A stretch of DNA of 27,352 nt from Penium margaritaceum (Eukaryota > Streptophyta > Zygnematophyceae > Desmidiales > Peniaceae), in contig SZWC01015110.1 of NCBI GenBank assembly GCA_023375785.1, positions 31,464 through 58,815 of the forward strand, written 5' to 3'. A program made the position numbers and the translations under genes. A model generated the notes under the pieces. It was not told the origin of the DNA. It saw only the letters and a list, made by a program, of their open reading frames with translations, and searched no databases. Below, in pieces: positions 17,875 through 26,380 of the stretch (positions are counted from its first letter, which is position 1; each line of letters starts with the position of its first letter).

Positions 17875-18178
17875 TTATGAATTTCTCTCACACACTCCCC
17901 TGTCCATCACTATCCTAACATCAAGTCTTCCTCACTGCTCTGAGATGCCTCCTACCAACACACCAATTTCTCTTAGACACTTCCCTGTCCGTCACTCTCC
18001 TAACATCAAGTCTTCCTCACTGCTATGAGATGCCTCCTACCAATACAAAGGCACTGATGAAGGCCATCCGGCCAAAACCGGTCTACAAATCATGAATTTC
18101 TCTCAGACACTCCCCCATCCATCACTCTCCTAACATCAAGTCTTCCTCGCTGCTCTGAGATGCCTCTTACCAATACAT
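17875..18178 (+). repeat. Three inverted tail units of the PLE pseudo-LTR
   Basis: Units at about 17875-17960, 17964-18046 and 18046-18178 are reverse complements of the first part of the pseudo-LTR. Each contains CTAACATCAAGTCTTCCTC and GAGATGCCTC(C/T)TACCAA. Unit 3 is longest and includes a hammerhead copy. They place an inverted, partly tandem repeat at the 5' side of the PLE (element sense). Confidence 0.85.
18050..18087 (+). ncRNA. Hammerhead ribozyme motif, inverted tail unit (mutated)
   Basis: Plus strand: GGCA (18050-18053), CTGATGA (18054-18060), stem II with a clean GGCC/GGCC pairing, then AAAA where GAAA is required (18074-18077), CCGG, TC and a damaged stem I partner TACA. Loss of the catalytic G predicts no activity. 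Stem II is better here than in copy B and may show the ancestral form. Confidence 0.75.
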
Positions 18179-19562
18179 CATGTGGACCTAAAAAAACCAG
18201 TCAAGCACTCTCGGACCACTATTGGTGGCCAGGATGGAGTGTCGATTTCCGTAATTATTGCATGCAAAGCAAAAAGCCTGCTGGACTCCTCCAATAGCTT
18301 CCCATTCCTGGGACTCCATGGGAGTGTGTCAGCATGGACTTCACAACTAGCCTCCGGACACGGCGCGTGGCCACGGTGCAATACTGGTTGATGTGGATCT
18401 TCTGACAAAGATGACACACTTCATTCCTACAACCACTGATGTGAACGCAAAGGAGACCGCTCGTCTCTTCTTTGAGGGTATCGTAAAGTACCACGGCTTT
18501 TCGTTGTTCATTATTTTTGATTGAGATAAAAAATTTGATGGTAAGTTCTGACAAAAGATGCACGAGTACTTCGGCAGGTGAGTCGCAAACATCGACAGCG
18601 TTTCACCCTCAAACTGACGGACAAGCACAGTGCCTGAACCACACTCTGGAATAAATGATCTGCATGTACGTTGACCCTGCCATGAATGATGGGGACGAAT
18701 TCCTAGCACTGACAGAGTTTGTGGTGAATAACTCGGTGAACAAGTCTACACCGTTCACACCGTTTGTGTTGAACAATGGTCGGCATCCTGTGGTGCCCTC
18801 TTCATTGGTGAACAGTGGGAGTACAGGAGGACAGGTTCCTTCTTCTCAAGCCTTTACCGAGTGCATAGACTCTTGGTTATAGGAGGCGAAGGGTCACCTT
18901 CAAGCTGCTCGGCAACGACAAAAGGCATATGCAGACAAAAGTCGCCGTGACGTCTCGTTTGACATCAATGACAAAGTGTTGTATATCACTAAGGATCTTT
19001 GGCTAAAGTCGTAAGGTGTGCAGAAACTTCTACCAAAGTGGATTGGGCTGTTTCCCATCATTACACGCATCGGGCCAGTGGCATATTGATTACTGCTTCC
19101 GCCGAGCATGAAGATACATGACGTGTTTTACGTGAGCCTGTTGGCTCCATACACGGCATAAGGAACCGTTCAGCCACCACCTGCACTCCTTGCTGGCGAT
19201 GGCCAATAGGAGGCTCTTTGCCTACTTCAGCATCGAGCTGTACTCTTCGATTGCCGGCTGATGGGGAATACCTTGTTCATTGGGCCGGGTGTGGACTTGA
19301 ACATAACTCATGGGAGGCCGAATCTTGGTTGCCCACTAGGGTAGTCAACAAGTGTTGGAGTGAGCTGGTAGCTGGCACAGATCAATGCATGTGAGGGGGC
19401 ACCACCTAAATGCAGAAAAAGTGAACAATATTCTTGTAGGGTGGCATTCATGGACTGCAACCATGGGAGGTTGGGGACACCTAACATGGTTGTCGCGCGG
19501 ACGCTCGAGCCTAAAAGGGTGAGGCCGCTAGCCGTGCTAACCGACAAGCTGTAGCTTAGGTC
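18179..19562 (+). pseudogene. pol: Integrase C-terminal half and chromodomain, right copy
   Basis: This continues the gypsy element beyond the PLE. It repeats the left integrase copy up to about 19076, then runs on through IGPVAY, IHDVFYVSLLAPY (the usual end of gypsy integrases) and, after frame changes, a chromodomain at about 19248-19370: RLPADGEYLVHWAGCGLEHNS followed by WE and a C-terminal helix. The YLVHW...NSWE pattern is the chromodomain hallmark; chromodomains steer integration toward particular chromatin. Shared lesions with the left copy: a one-base deletion near 18354, TGA 18522-18524, TAG 18880-18882. It also carries its own stops and an approximately 35-bp deletion. Confidence 0.85.
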
Positions 19563-19685
19563 CAAGTGCCATGCACGTGTTCATGTTTAGCTAGTTATTT
19601 AAATTATTAAATTTCCTTTCACAATGTTGATGACTCATTAACTGACAATCCTGCTTGTTGTTCATGAACCGGGACAGTTCATAGT

Positions 19686-19698
19686 AAGTGGGGAGGAA
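19686..19698 (+). promoter_or_regulatory. Polypurine tract of the gypsy element
   Basis: AAGTGGGGAGGAA lies directly against the TG start of the right LTR, the position of the plus-strand primer in LTR retrotransposons. Confidence 0.8.
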
Positions 19699-20419
19699 TG
19701 TAGCGGGAGGGCCGGTTCGACCCTCCCTACTCCCTGAAGCGAGGGGTGGTTGCGCACCACCTCTCACGTCAGTGAGGGCTGGCTGGCGGCCAGCACTTTG
19801 CTGGCTGCCGGCCAGCTCGCTGCTGGCTAGCTAGACGGCCGGTGGCCGGCCAAGTGACCAGCCGGCCACCAGCCGGCCAATTGATAGCTGCCGATGGCGA
19901 CCTCAGCTCGACCGGCGGCTGAGGGGCTGCGAGGGCCTCAAGGGCGAGGCCTTGTGGCCTTGTGGCCTCGTGCCTTTGCCCGTGTCCACCCTCCTTGCAA
20001 GTGAGCAACGAGGACGAGGGAGGGGGATGAGGGATGAGAGGTGAGAGAGATGTGAGAGTCTTGGCGCGAAATTGCCAGCGTGCCTCGCACGCGATGATTT
20101 TGCGCCATAATGGCAAAAACTGAATTCAAAGTTTCTTTGCGACAAACTTAGACATAAAATAACGGAATAAACTCGTGTGAACACACGAGTTTGAGGAAAA
20201 AAACCCCCGGTTTGGGTCCCAAAACCAGGGATAAGGCTAAAGACAGAAATGGGCCTCCTGAGAGACACGAAGTATTCGAGTCTCTCTACACTGGGTCATT
20301 GATGATGATTGCTCCTATGTCCTGCGAAGGGGGTAAACCCCTGACGTAAACTGAGAACTCCATTATGCAAACTCTGACGACGACTTCAGAGCAGGACCAG
20401 GAGGTTACGACCCGTTGCA
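19699..20419 (+). repeat. Right LTR of the gypsy element
   Basis: It starts TGTAGCGGG and ends GTTGCA, keeping the canonical TG...CA ends. Over the last 230 bp it is about 83% identical to the left LTR. It has the same GGCCAGC/CCGGC palindromes in its first third. Confidence 0.9.
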
Positions 20420-20424
20420 ATCAC
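20420..20424 (+). repeat. Target-site duplication of the gypsy element (right)
   Basis: Exact second copy of ATCAC; see 5198-5202. It is also the first five bases of the fold-back repeat that follows. Confidence 0.85.
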
Positions 20425-20590
20425 AAATTCCTTAATAGAAGGGTTTGTGATTTTTCATAAGTGGTTTGGAGGGAGTTTGCAGTTTCAAGATCTAAGACTC
20501 CCCATGCATTAAAGTGGAACCTGCTGGACCCCGTTCCCGTAGGACCCAGCACAAAAACGAACCCTAGAAACCCAAGTGTAATTAGAGGGT
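20420..20590 (+). repeat. Fold-back dispersed repeat, copy 2
   Basis: Related to 1689-1850. It starts with the hairpin ATCACAAA...TTTGTGAT (20420-20452), followed by GTGGTTTG, ACTCCCCATGCATT and AGCACAAAAA in the same order. The gypsy element is inserted at its first bases. Confidence 0.5.
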
Positions 20591-21054
20591 GGGTTTGTTT
20601 ATAGTTTGTACGTCAAGCAATGGAATAAAGTTGAACAATGTGTAAAATAGAAAAAAATGAATTTTTGACTCCCCATTGATGGAGCGGGATTCCTACAGAC
20701 GTTGGTTAGCCGGAATCCCCGGCAAAGTCCCCCCCCCTCCCACTCCCCCCCGCCTCCAGGCAGGCCTCAGGTTGCCCGTTCCATCGCGGCCCTCAATCGC
20801 AAGGGCCTTGATCGGCGGGCGGGTGAGTGGGCAGGTAGGCTGCGAGAGGAGGGGGAGGGGTGGTTTAGCGGTTGACGAAGTGCTGACCGACGGACGTCGG
20901 TCGGCAATCTCTCCCCGCCCCCTCCACCCTTTGATGCTATTGCGGCCCTCCATCATGACGGCTGCAATGGAGGGTTGCATTCTAGCACAACATGCCCAAT
21001 TTAGTCATGCTTAAGCAGCGATATGCGTCGCATTTTGAGCATGGTGAAAACCGG
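20591..21054. other. Anonymous GC-rich DNA with a 7-bp hairpin
   Basis: No gene recognised. Poly-C runs occur near 20729-20750. A perfect hairpin GACCGAC-GGAC-GTCGGTC lies near 20885-20902. A second short GACTCCCCATTGATGG block occurs at about 20667, similar to part of the fold-back repeat. Confidence 0.4.
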
Positions 21055-21074
21055 GGAGGGGGGGGGGGGGGAGG

Positions 21075-21194
21075 CGGACATGGCTTATTATTGCCGGACA
21101 GGGGTGAATGGGGTTTATTGTTCCGATGGAGGGGTATATGAGGCTTATTGTTCCTACGGAGGGGCGAATGAGGCTTATTGTTCTGACGGAGGGG
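21075..21194 (-). repeat. 30-bp minisatellite, array 2 (inverted)
   Basis: Four exact 30-bp units start at 21075, 21105, 21135 and 21165. Their reverse complement carries the same GGAACAATAAGCC core as array 1. The minus-strand frame 20982-21395 (137 codons) reads them as decapeptides with core RRNNKPH. A G-run borders the array on the left (about 21056-21071). The frame is open but has no known domain; I do not call a gene. Confidence 0.75.
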
Positions 21195-21230
21195 TATATG
21201 AGGGTCACGGGTGACAAAACAGGGGGAATC

Positions 21231-22010
21231 GGCATTTTCACTGTAATTGGAAACACTTCCTAACGGAGCCAGGAAAACACCACCAAGAAAACGATACCCC
21301 AGAGCTGGTCTCAGAGAAAACTCCAGTGAGCATGTGAGGACGCTTGAATCGAGCTTGATATTGTCAAAGTAGCTGCTGAGTGACACAATATCCAAACGAG
21401 TGAGTGGTGATAAGTATAGAGGTCACTGTGGCTGAATTGCTAACTCCCCCAAGCTAGAAATGATGCTGCGCTAGTCTGGACGAGACTATTTTGTGCCGCC
21501 TCACACACTTGGACGAAAGTGTCTGGCTTGCTACGTCTAGACTTCGCGCATGAGCGGCATTGGCTGCTTAGTTGTGAGAGGGAAAACTTGCACTTGAAAG
21601 TTAGTGCCAGAACTGTAGTTAGCTGTAAGTAATGATCTAGTCAATAGCAAAAAAAACATGTAGTGTGAGACCCCTCCCACACAAACCTAAGCCCTCACCT
21701 ATGTGAGGCTTGTTACTTTGTCTATGTGCCAATAAGAAAAATGCACTATTCTGTACGGACTGGCATGTGTGCTCCCATTTTAGAAGGAATTTAAAGATAG
21801 CTGTAATCCCCTATTTGCCCCCCTTTTTAATTAATCAGCACACCATTTATGACGTACCTCCATGCATTCGAGAAAAGCTGAATTCATCCTCAGGTTCAAA
21901 CCCCCGTGTGTTTCTTGATGCGTTCTCTTGGTCGACACTTCAAAGTACAAACTTTGAGCAACTAATGGCAAGCGCGGGCGACCGTCAGATTTTTTCTTCA
22001 CATCTGACAG
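21231..22010. other. Anonymous DNA
   Basis: No gene recognised. A plus-strand frame at 21710-22267 is open for 185 codons but has no motif, ends inside a T-rich repeat and crosses the border of the tandem duplication, so it is probably chance. Confidence 0.4.
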
Positions 22011-22563
22011 TTGTATTTCAAGACCGAGGGCTGTTTCAGCCATTGGTCATGACCTGTCGAACCCATACTAGAAGTTTTTTTTGGTTCTTTTTTTTTTTTG
22101 TTTTTGCCCCTAGACATGTCTGCTCTTTGGAGTTTCTATGTGAACTTGCCCATACGAAAAGGAATTTACTCTGGTGTGTATGGGAGAATGAAAATGATTA
22201 TTTGGAGGGAATATGCCGGTCAGTACGGTATTCAAGCCAGTGGGGTTTTCTCAGTGAGCCCTGCTAGAGGGCCGACAACCCCAAACCCGGGCGTNTTGTA
22301 CTTCAAGACCGAGGGCTGTTTCAGCCATTGGTCGTGACCTGTCGAACCCATACTAGAAGTGTTTTTTGTTTTTGCCCCTAGACATGTCTGCTCTTTGGAG
22401 TTTCTATGTGAACTTGCCCATACGAAAAGGAATTTACTCTGGTGTGTATGGGAGAATGAAAATGATTATTTGGAGGGAATATGCCGGTCAGTACGGTATT
22501 CAAGCCAGTGGGGTTTTCTCAGTGAGCCCTGCTAGAGGGCCGACAACCCCAAACCCGGGCGTA
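22011..22563 (+). repeat. 0.28-kb tandem duplication split by an N
   Basis: Copy 1 is 22011-22294, N is at 22295, and copy 2 is 22296-22563. They are nearly identical; copy 2 lacks about 16 bp of a T-rich run and has few substitutions. The single N at the junction suggests an assembly join rather than a natural duplication. Confidence 0.85.
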
Positions 22564-22985
22564 GTTCGTTTTTCCTGAAAACTGGACTACACCAAAGTAC
22601 ACCATGCTGTGAACGCATTCGTGTAGTGAGAATCATTTAAAAGAATTGCACGGACAATTTATGGCTGCTGGAGCCTAGGAAGACTTTATGCTACATAGAA
22701 CAACCACCTATGACTGTGGATGACTTGTGTGATGGTAGCTGCAGGCGATGGAGATGGGTGCAAACTGCCACCAAGTCGGAGATTCCACACAAGGAGACTT
22801 GTACATACACGTAGTGAGGTCAGACATCCATAATGAATGAAAAGAGTCACGCTCCCTTCTGCTCTTTTTCCCCCAGATTCAAGAAAAGTGTGAAGATGAG
22901 CATACAAGGAGTGAGGCCGTGCATGAGGTAACAAAGAGTAAGGGAACTCACAGATGCGAGGAAGTACACTCACAGATGCAAAACA
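22564..22985 (-). other. Probable 3' noncoding or LTR region of the copia element
   Basis: This lies just downstream of the copia RNase H in element sense. ACTCACAGATGC occurs twice at 22943-22980. No second LTR is in the window, so borders cannot be set. Confidence 0.35.
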
Positions 22986-23047
22986 AATATAATAATAGCC
23001 TTATTGAATGATGCATGCTTGACGACCTTGGTCAAGAAGTCAGCCAG

Positions 23048-23437
23048 CTAATGTACAATCCCAACCCACATAATCCGAATGCTGCCTTCATATAGCAAAG
23101 TGTAGACACAGTGCTTTTCTACATCAATATGCTTTGTGCACATGTAATGAATTCTATCATTATCTGCAACGGCGATGGCACTCTCATTGCCACAGCGCAG
23201 TGTGATCGGCAATGCAGGTTCACAAAACCCGCGCAACAGAAGCTGGAGCCACACACCCTCACATGCACCTGTGCCTAATGCCACACACGCTGCCTTTGAA
23301 GTGCTGGATACGATACACACCTGCTTGCCAATATCCCATGAGATAGTCATGCTGATGACAAGGAAGATCCACTTAGTGCGGCTCTTGCCAGCTGTACTCC
23401 TTGTCCAGTCATGGACCGTGTGGCCTTCGGCGACCAC
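23048..23437 (-). pseudogene. pol: Copia RNase H
   Basis: A frame of 129 codons has the copia RNase H landmarks in order: DWTRSTAGKSRTKWIFLV, ISWDIGKQVCIVSSTSKAA (usually SSTEAEY), WLQLLLRGF, LRCGNESAIAVADN (usually DNQSAI), YMCTKHIDVEKHCVY and the strand before LADFLTKV, which follows the stop after 23048. TKHID is the strongest hallmark. Some acidic residues are replaced (E by K in SSTEAEY, D by G in DNQSAI), predicting loss of activity even apart from stops. Confidence 0.85.
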
Positions 23438-23443
23438 AGACGT

Positions 23444-24640
23444 CTAGTGGCGGAACTTCAACCCACAACATGGGGTGGAGACAATGTACCGTATCACGCA
23501 AATCGCTACATCTAGGTGCAGATGGTATGGAGACTGAAATAACTCAGCCAGCAAGTTCATGACAAAGGCAATGTTCGACCGGTGGAGAGGAACACGGTGA
23601 GAGGAGGAACAGGAACCAGGAACGTGGTGATGGAGAGGAACACGGTGACCCAATGACACAAAAAAAGGTAGCAACGTCTACACCTGCACCTATTGTGTTG
23701 GCATTCAAAGCTTTTAGCTTGATCTAGCCTGCTCGGGTGATGTGTGTGGAGGCATTGGGTACAGTGGGTAAGAGATCCAAAAAGTGCTCAGCCAACGTCT
23801 GCACATAGGCTGCTTGTTGCACACGTAGAACACAGTGGGCACTGTCATGCTTGATCTCCATGACTAGAAACACCCGTGTAGACCCAAGATCTTTCAGCTT
23901 ATATGCGGACTACATTACATCCTTCACTCGCATGGCAGCGGCAAGTTTAGGTAATGCGACGAACACGAAGACAAGGGTGGTGCCCACTAGGATTAAAAAT
24001 AGGACAAGATCTATGATGCTACACATCAGGCCACCGTTCAAGACGGTGTGGCTGATCTCTGTGTTCCAGCACCTCGGCGAATATTGGAGGCCATAAGGAG
24101 CCTTTCCTAGTCGCTAGACACAACAAGTGCCATTGTCAAAACCTGTGGGCTAAAACATGTAGAACTCCTCACCATTGAGAGTACCATGCAAAAAGGCATT
24201 GCTCACATCCATCTGGTGGAGCTCCCAGCCATGTTGTGCGACCATGCTCAAGAGCACGCGGCTAGAATTGAAGCGACAAGCTGGCTCAAAGACCTGGTCA
24301 AAATCCACTCTTGGTACCTGTGTAAAACTTTTGGCAGTTAGTTGAGATTTTTACTTGTCTTGCGTGCCATTCGCCTTCCACTTGCGACAAAAGACCCACT
24401 TGGCCCCAATGGATTTGGGGCATGAGGGCTAGTCGACCAGCTCATACATGGCATGCTCATGATATCTACCAGTTCTTCCTTGCAATTAGCCCCCCACAGG
24501 GACACGTCAGGTGCAGCCCTGGCCTCATGGAGACTCTCTGTAAAGACGGCCTAGTTGTCAACAAACAACCAGTACATGGACCCATTGGAGCACAAGACAA
24601 TGAGACACAGATAGCGCATCGATGCTCCTGAGAAATCAGG
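23444..24640 (-). pseudogene. pol: Copia reverse transcriptase (multiple frames)
   Basis: Recognisable pieces on the minus strand: DVSLWGANCKEELV near 24500 (the pre-RT segment), VDFDQVFEPACRF...LSMVAQHGWELHQMD VSNAFLHGTL near 24330-24180, GKAPYGLQYSPRCWN near 24100, SAYKLKDLGSTRVFL near 23900 and SNIAFVMNLLAELFQSPYH...IRYIVSTPCCGLKF near 23580-23460, which links RT to RNase H. The YVDD box is not recognisable; the corresponding stretch reads LVFVFVALPK. In-frame stops include one after EEFYMF and one before RLGKAPYG. The enzyme would copy element RNA into DNA. Confidence 0.8.
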
Positions 24641-25240
24641 GCATAACCAAATGCAAATCCAAGATGAAGGTCATCTGCGATGACGGCGAGGGCAGTTAGA
24701 CCCAAGGCCTTTGTTCCCAGATTCCCACTTTCCATAGTGTGAGAAGGGGATGTGGGCTGAAGGGTACTGGCCGGGGCTAGCCGGGCAATGGCAGGACGCG
24801 AGCCTGATGGCGGCGTCGTGGTGCCTTGCCGAAGTAGACCACCAAGATTAAGTGAGCATGCCAAACCAATAGTAGACGAGTGGACGTGTTGGGCTCGAGG
24901 AGGCAAAGACACGATGGGTTGCCCAACTGGAGTGTCTGACTCAGGAGCTGAAGAACTTCTTGGCAGTTTGACTGAGTCAACAATGGAAGTGACGGAATCA
25001 CATGCCTGGGTGGCAGAGTCACCGGTGGAAGAAGTGGACTCATTGTCTTGGTCTACGAAGTCAACGGTAAAAAACGTGGGCTGGAATGCATGTTCTGCAG
25101 CCAAAAGAATATATGTAGATGGGAACTCTGGGACACCGGGGGTGTTTGGTGCATATGGAGGCGCAGGTGTTGTGGTGCAATTGGGGACTCAGGACATTGA
25201 AGGACAGGGAGTAATTTCAGGCACTGGTGTAGAATCTCCC
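24641..25240 (-). pseudogene. pol: Copia linker between integrase and RT
   Basis: The minus-strand frame 24466-25104 is long (212 codons), rich in Ser, Thr and Pro, and has no fold signature, as is usual for the variable copia integrase-RT spacer. It runs into the pre-RT segment in a shifted frame. The plus-strand frame 24788-25387 covering the same bases is a shadow. Confidence 0.55.
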
Positions 25241-26352
25241 CCATGCGATTCTGGCGACAGGCCTGATAGGGTCCCAACATGGACAAAAGGGAGATCGCAC
25301 GGAAAAGGATCCTCAAAGAACAATGCGTCACGCGACTCAATGATAATATGCCGTATAGGGTTTCAGATCTGCAACGCCTTTGATTGACAAGACATCCCAA
25401 GAAAGCTGCAGAGAAGACCACGGGGAGCCAATTTGTTGTCTTGATGGTCCTCAGGGAGCCAGATGGTGGCGACGTAATCCGAGATGCGCGCAGGACGAAG
25501 ATCTGCGTGCTACCTACAAAAATGCTAGTGGGGAGTGACAAGATAGGACAAGGGACTATGGGGAACTCAGTTCCAGACCTAGGTCATGTATGACATGAAT
25601 CCATGGAAAAAGCCCTCGAATAGACCTGATTCAATATGGATAGTGTTAACCGTTTCAGCCATGGTGCGGTTCTAGCGCTCAAAGATAGCTGTTTTTTTTA
25701 CCAGACTATAGGGTGTAGAGGCCTCATGTCTGACGCCCTGGCTCATAAGGAAATCATTCGTCTAAATCATAAACTCAACATCCCAGCTAAAACATAAGCA
25801 ATAAAGGGGACGACCACACTCACACTCTGCGAAGAGGAGCCAGTCACAAATCACAACTACTACATCGGTCATCCAAAAACAAGAGTAGCCATGAGTGAGG
25901 GTGAGAATGTAACGACCGCGCTCTACCATATACTTGAAAGGTAAGGACCATGAGGACAGAATGAACGAGCTCAAGCGGGTGGGCGTCCCGGGAAGAGGAG
26001 ACAAGATAAGAGGACCTCTGCATCTTGTCTTAAGTTCAGTAGATGCACTCAGTTTTACGAGGTAACTAAAAGGTAGTTGGGTCAAGGCCAAGTGCGAGCT
26101 GTGTGTGGAGCTTTCAAAGGCAGAGCTGTGTATGTGGCACAGGCACCGGTGTAGAAGGTGAGTATGCTGCGGAGACAGAGTGTTCATAAGAAAGACGTGC
26201 GTCTCGTCTGATGACAAGGGTGGGGACATAGACAAGGATAGACGAGTGACATACCACAAGCTATCATGAGACTCTTCATGCAACATCACCCGACTAGAAG
26301 AACAAAGAGGGACTGTGTTGACTCCACGATAGTGCAAAACGTCCATGCTCAT
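25241..26352 (-). pseudogene. pol: Copia GAG-pre-integrase and integrase (multiple frames)
   Basis: LLHRCLCHIHSSA near 26140 is the pre-integrase HxxLxHxS-type motif. After a frame change come GPFKYMVERGRYILTLTHGY near 25930 (first catalytic strand), STPYSLVKKTAIFERQNRTMA near 25700-25640 (the ERxNRT motif with its Glu), and the post-core segment ATWLPEDHQDNKLAPRGLLC, SFLG, SRDALFFEDPFP near 25460-25290. These match the order and wording of copia integrases. The normal Asp of the first strand reads His here (THGY). Several stops are present. Confidence 0.8.
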
Positions 26353-26380
26353 GCAGGCAAAGCAGAGACGGACATAAGGC

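Larger units (their letters stand above)
13856..18178 (-). mobile_element. Penelope-like element (PLE) complex with pseudo-LTRs
   Basis: Order along the minus strand: three short inverted tail units (17875-18178), pseudo-LTR B (17535-17874), leader, ORF1 (17405-16012), RT (15895-14133), pseudo-LTR A (13856-14195). The two pseudo-LTRs are each 340 bp and about 91% identical. The outer ends form an imperfect inverted repeat of about 130 bp beginning ATGTATTGGTAG. Direct plus inverted terminal repeats in variable arrangement are a known trait of PLEs. No GIY-YIG endonuclease is visible either before or after RT, so the element is either of an endonuclease-lacking type or has lost it. Both genes are broken. 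It interrupts the gypsy integrase and is younger than that element. Confidence 0.9.
5203..20419 (+). mobile_element. Ty3/gypsy chromovirus, decayed, with nested insertions
   Basis: The element has two LTRs of 711 and 721 bp in direct orientation, an exact 5-bp target duplication, a primer-binding-site-like motif after the left LTR and a polypurine tract before the right LTR. Order of parts is gag, protease, RT, RNase H, integrase, chromodomain, the Ty3/gypsy order; the C-terminal chromodomain marks the chromovirus branch. All reading frames are broken. Removing the hAT-like insert, the PLE complex and one copy of the duplicated integrase segment leaves about 9.2 kb, normal for this group. The LTRs differ by about 17% over the last 230 bp (by eye), so the insertion is old. 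Several differences are transitions, including four in the first six bases, as expected from decay of methylated cytosines. Confidence 0.9.

Noticed and set aside
13856..18178. DNA transposon with long terminal inverted repeats
   Set aside because: The 130-bp inverted ends look like that at first, but the interior encodes a Penelope-like RT, direct pseudo-LTRs and hammerhead motifs, and there is no transposase.
12771..19562. Two separate gypsy elements side by side
   Set aside because: Only one pair of LTRs with one matching 5-bp duplication encloses both integrase copies, and the copies share three disabling lesions. Duplication within one element fits better.
20982..21395. 137-codon minus-strand frame with decapeptide repeats
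   Set aside because: The repeats are explained by the 30-bp minisatellite, and there is no known domain. Kept only as a question under the minisatellite finding.
21710..22267. 185-codon plus-strand frame
   Set aside because: No recognisable motif, a Phe run from a T-tract, and its last third lies in the duplicated segment next to the N. Probably chance.
24788..25387. 199-codon plus-strand frame
   Set aside because: It is the antisense shadow of the copia integrase-RT spacer, which has clear copia motifs on both sides on the minus strand.
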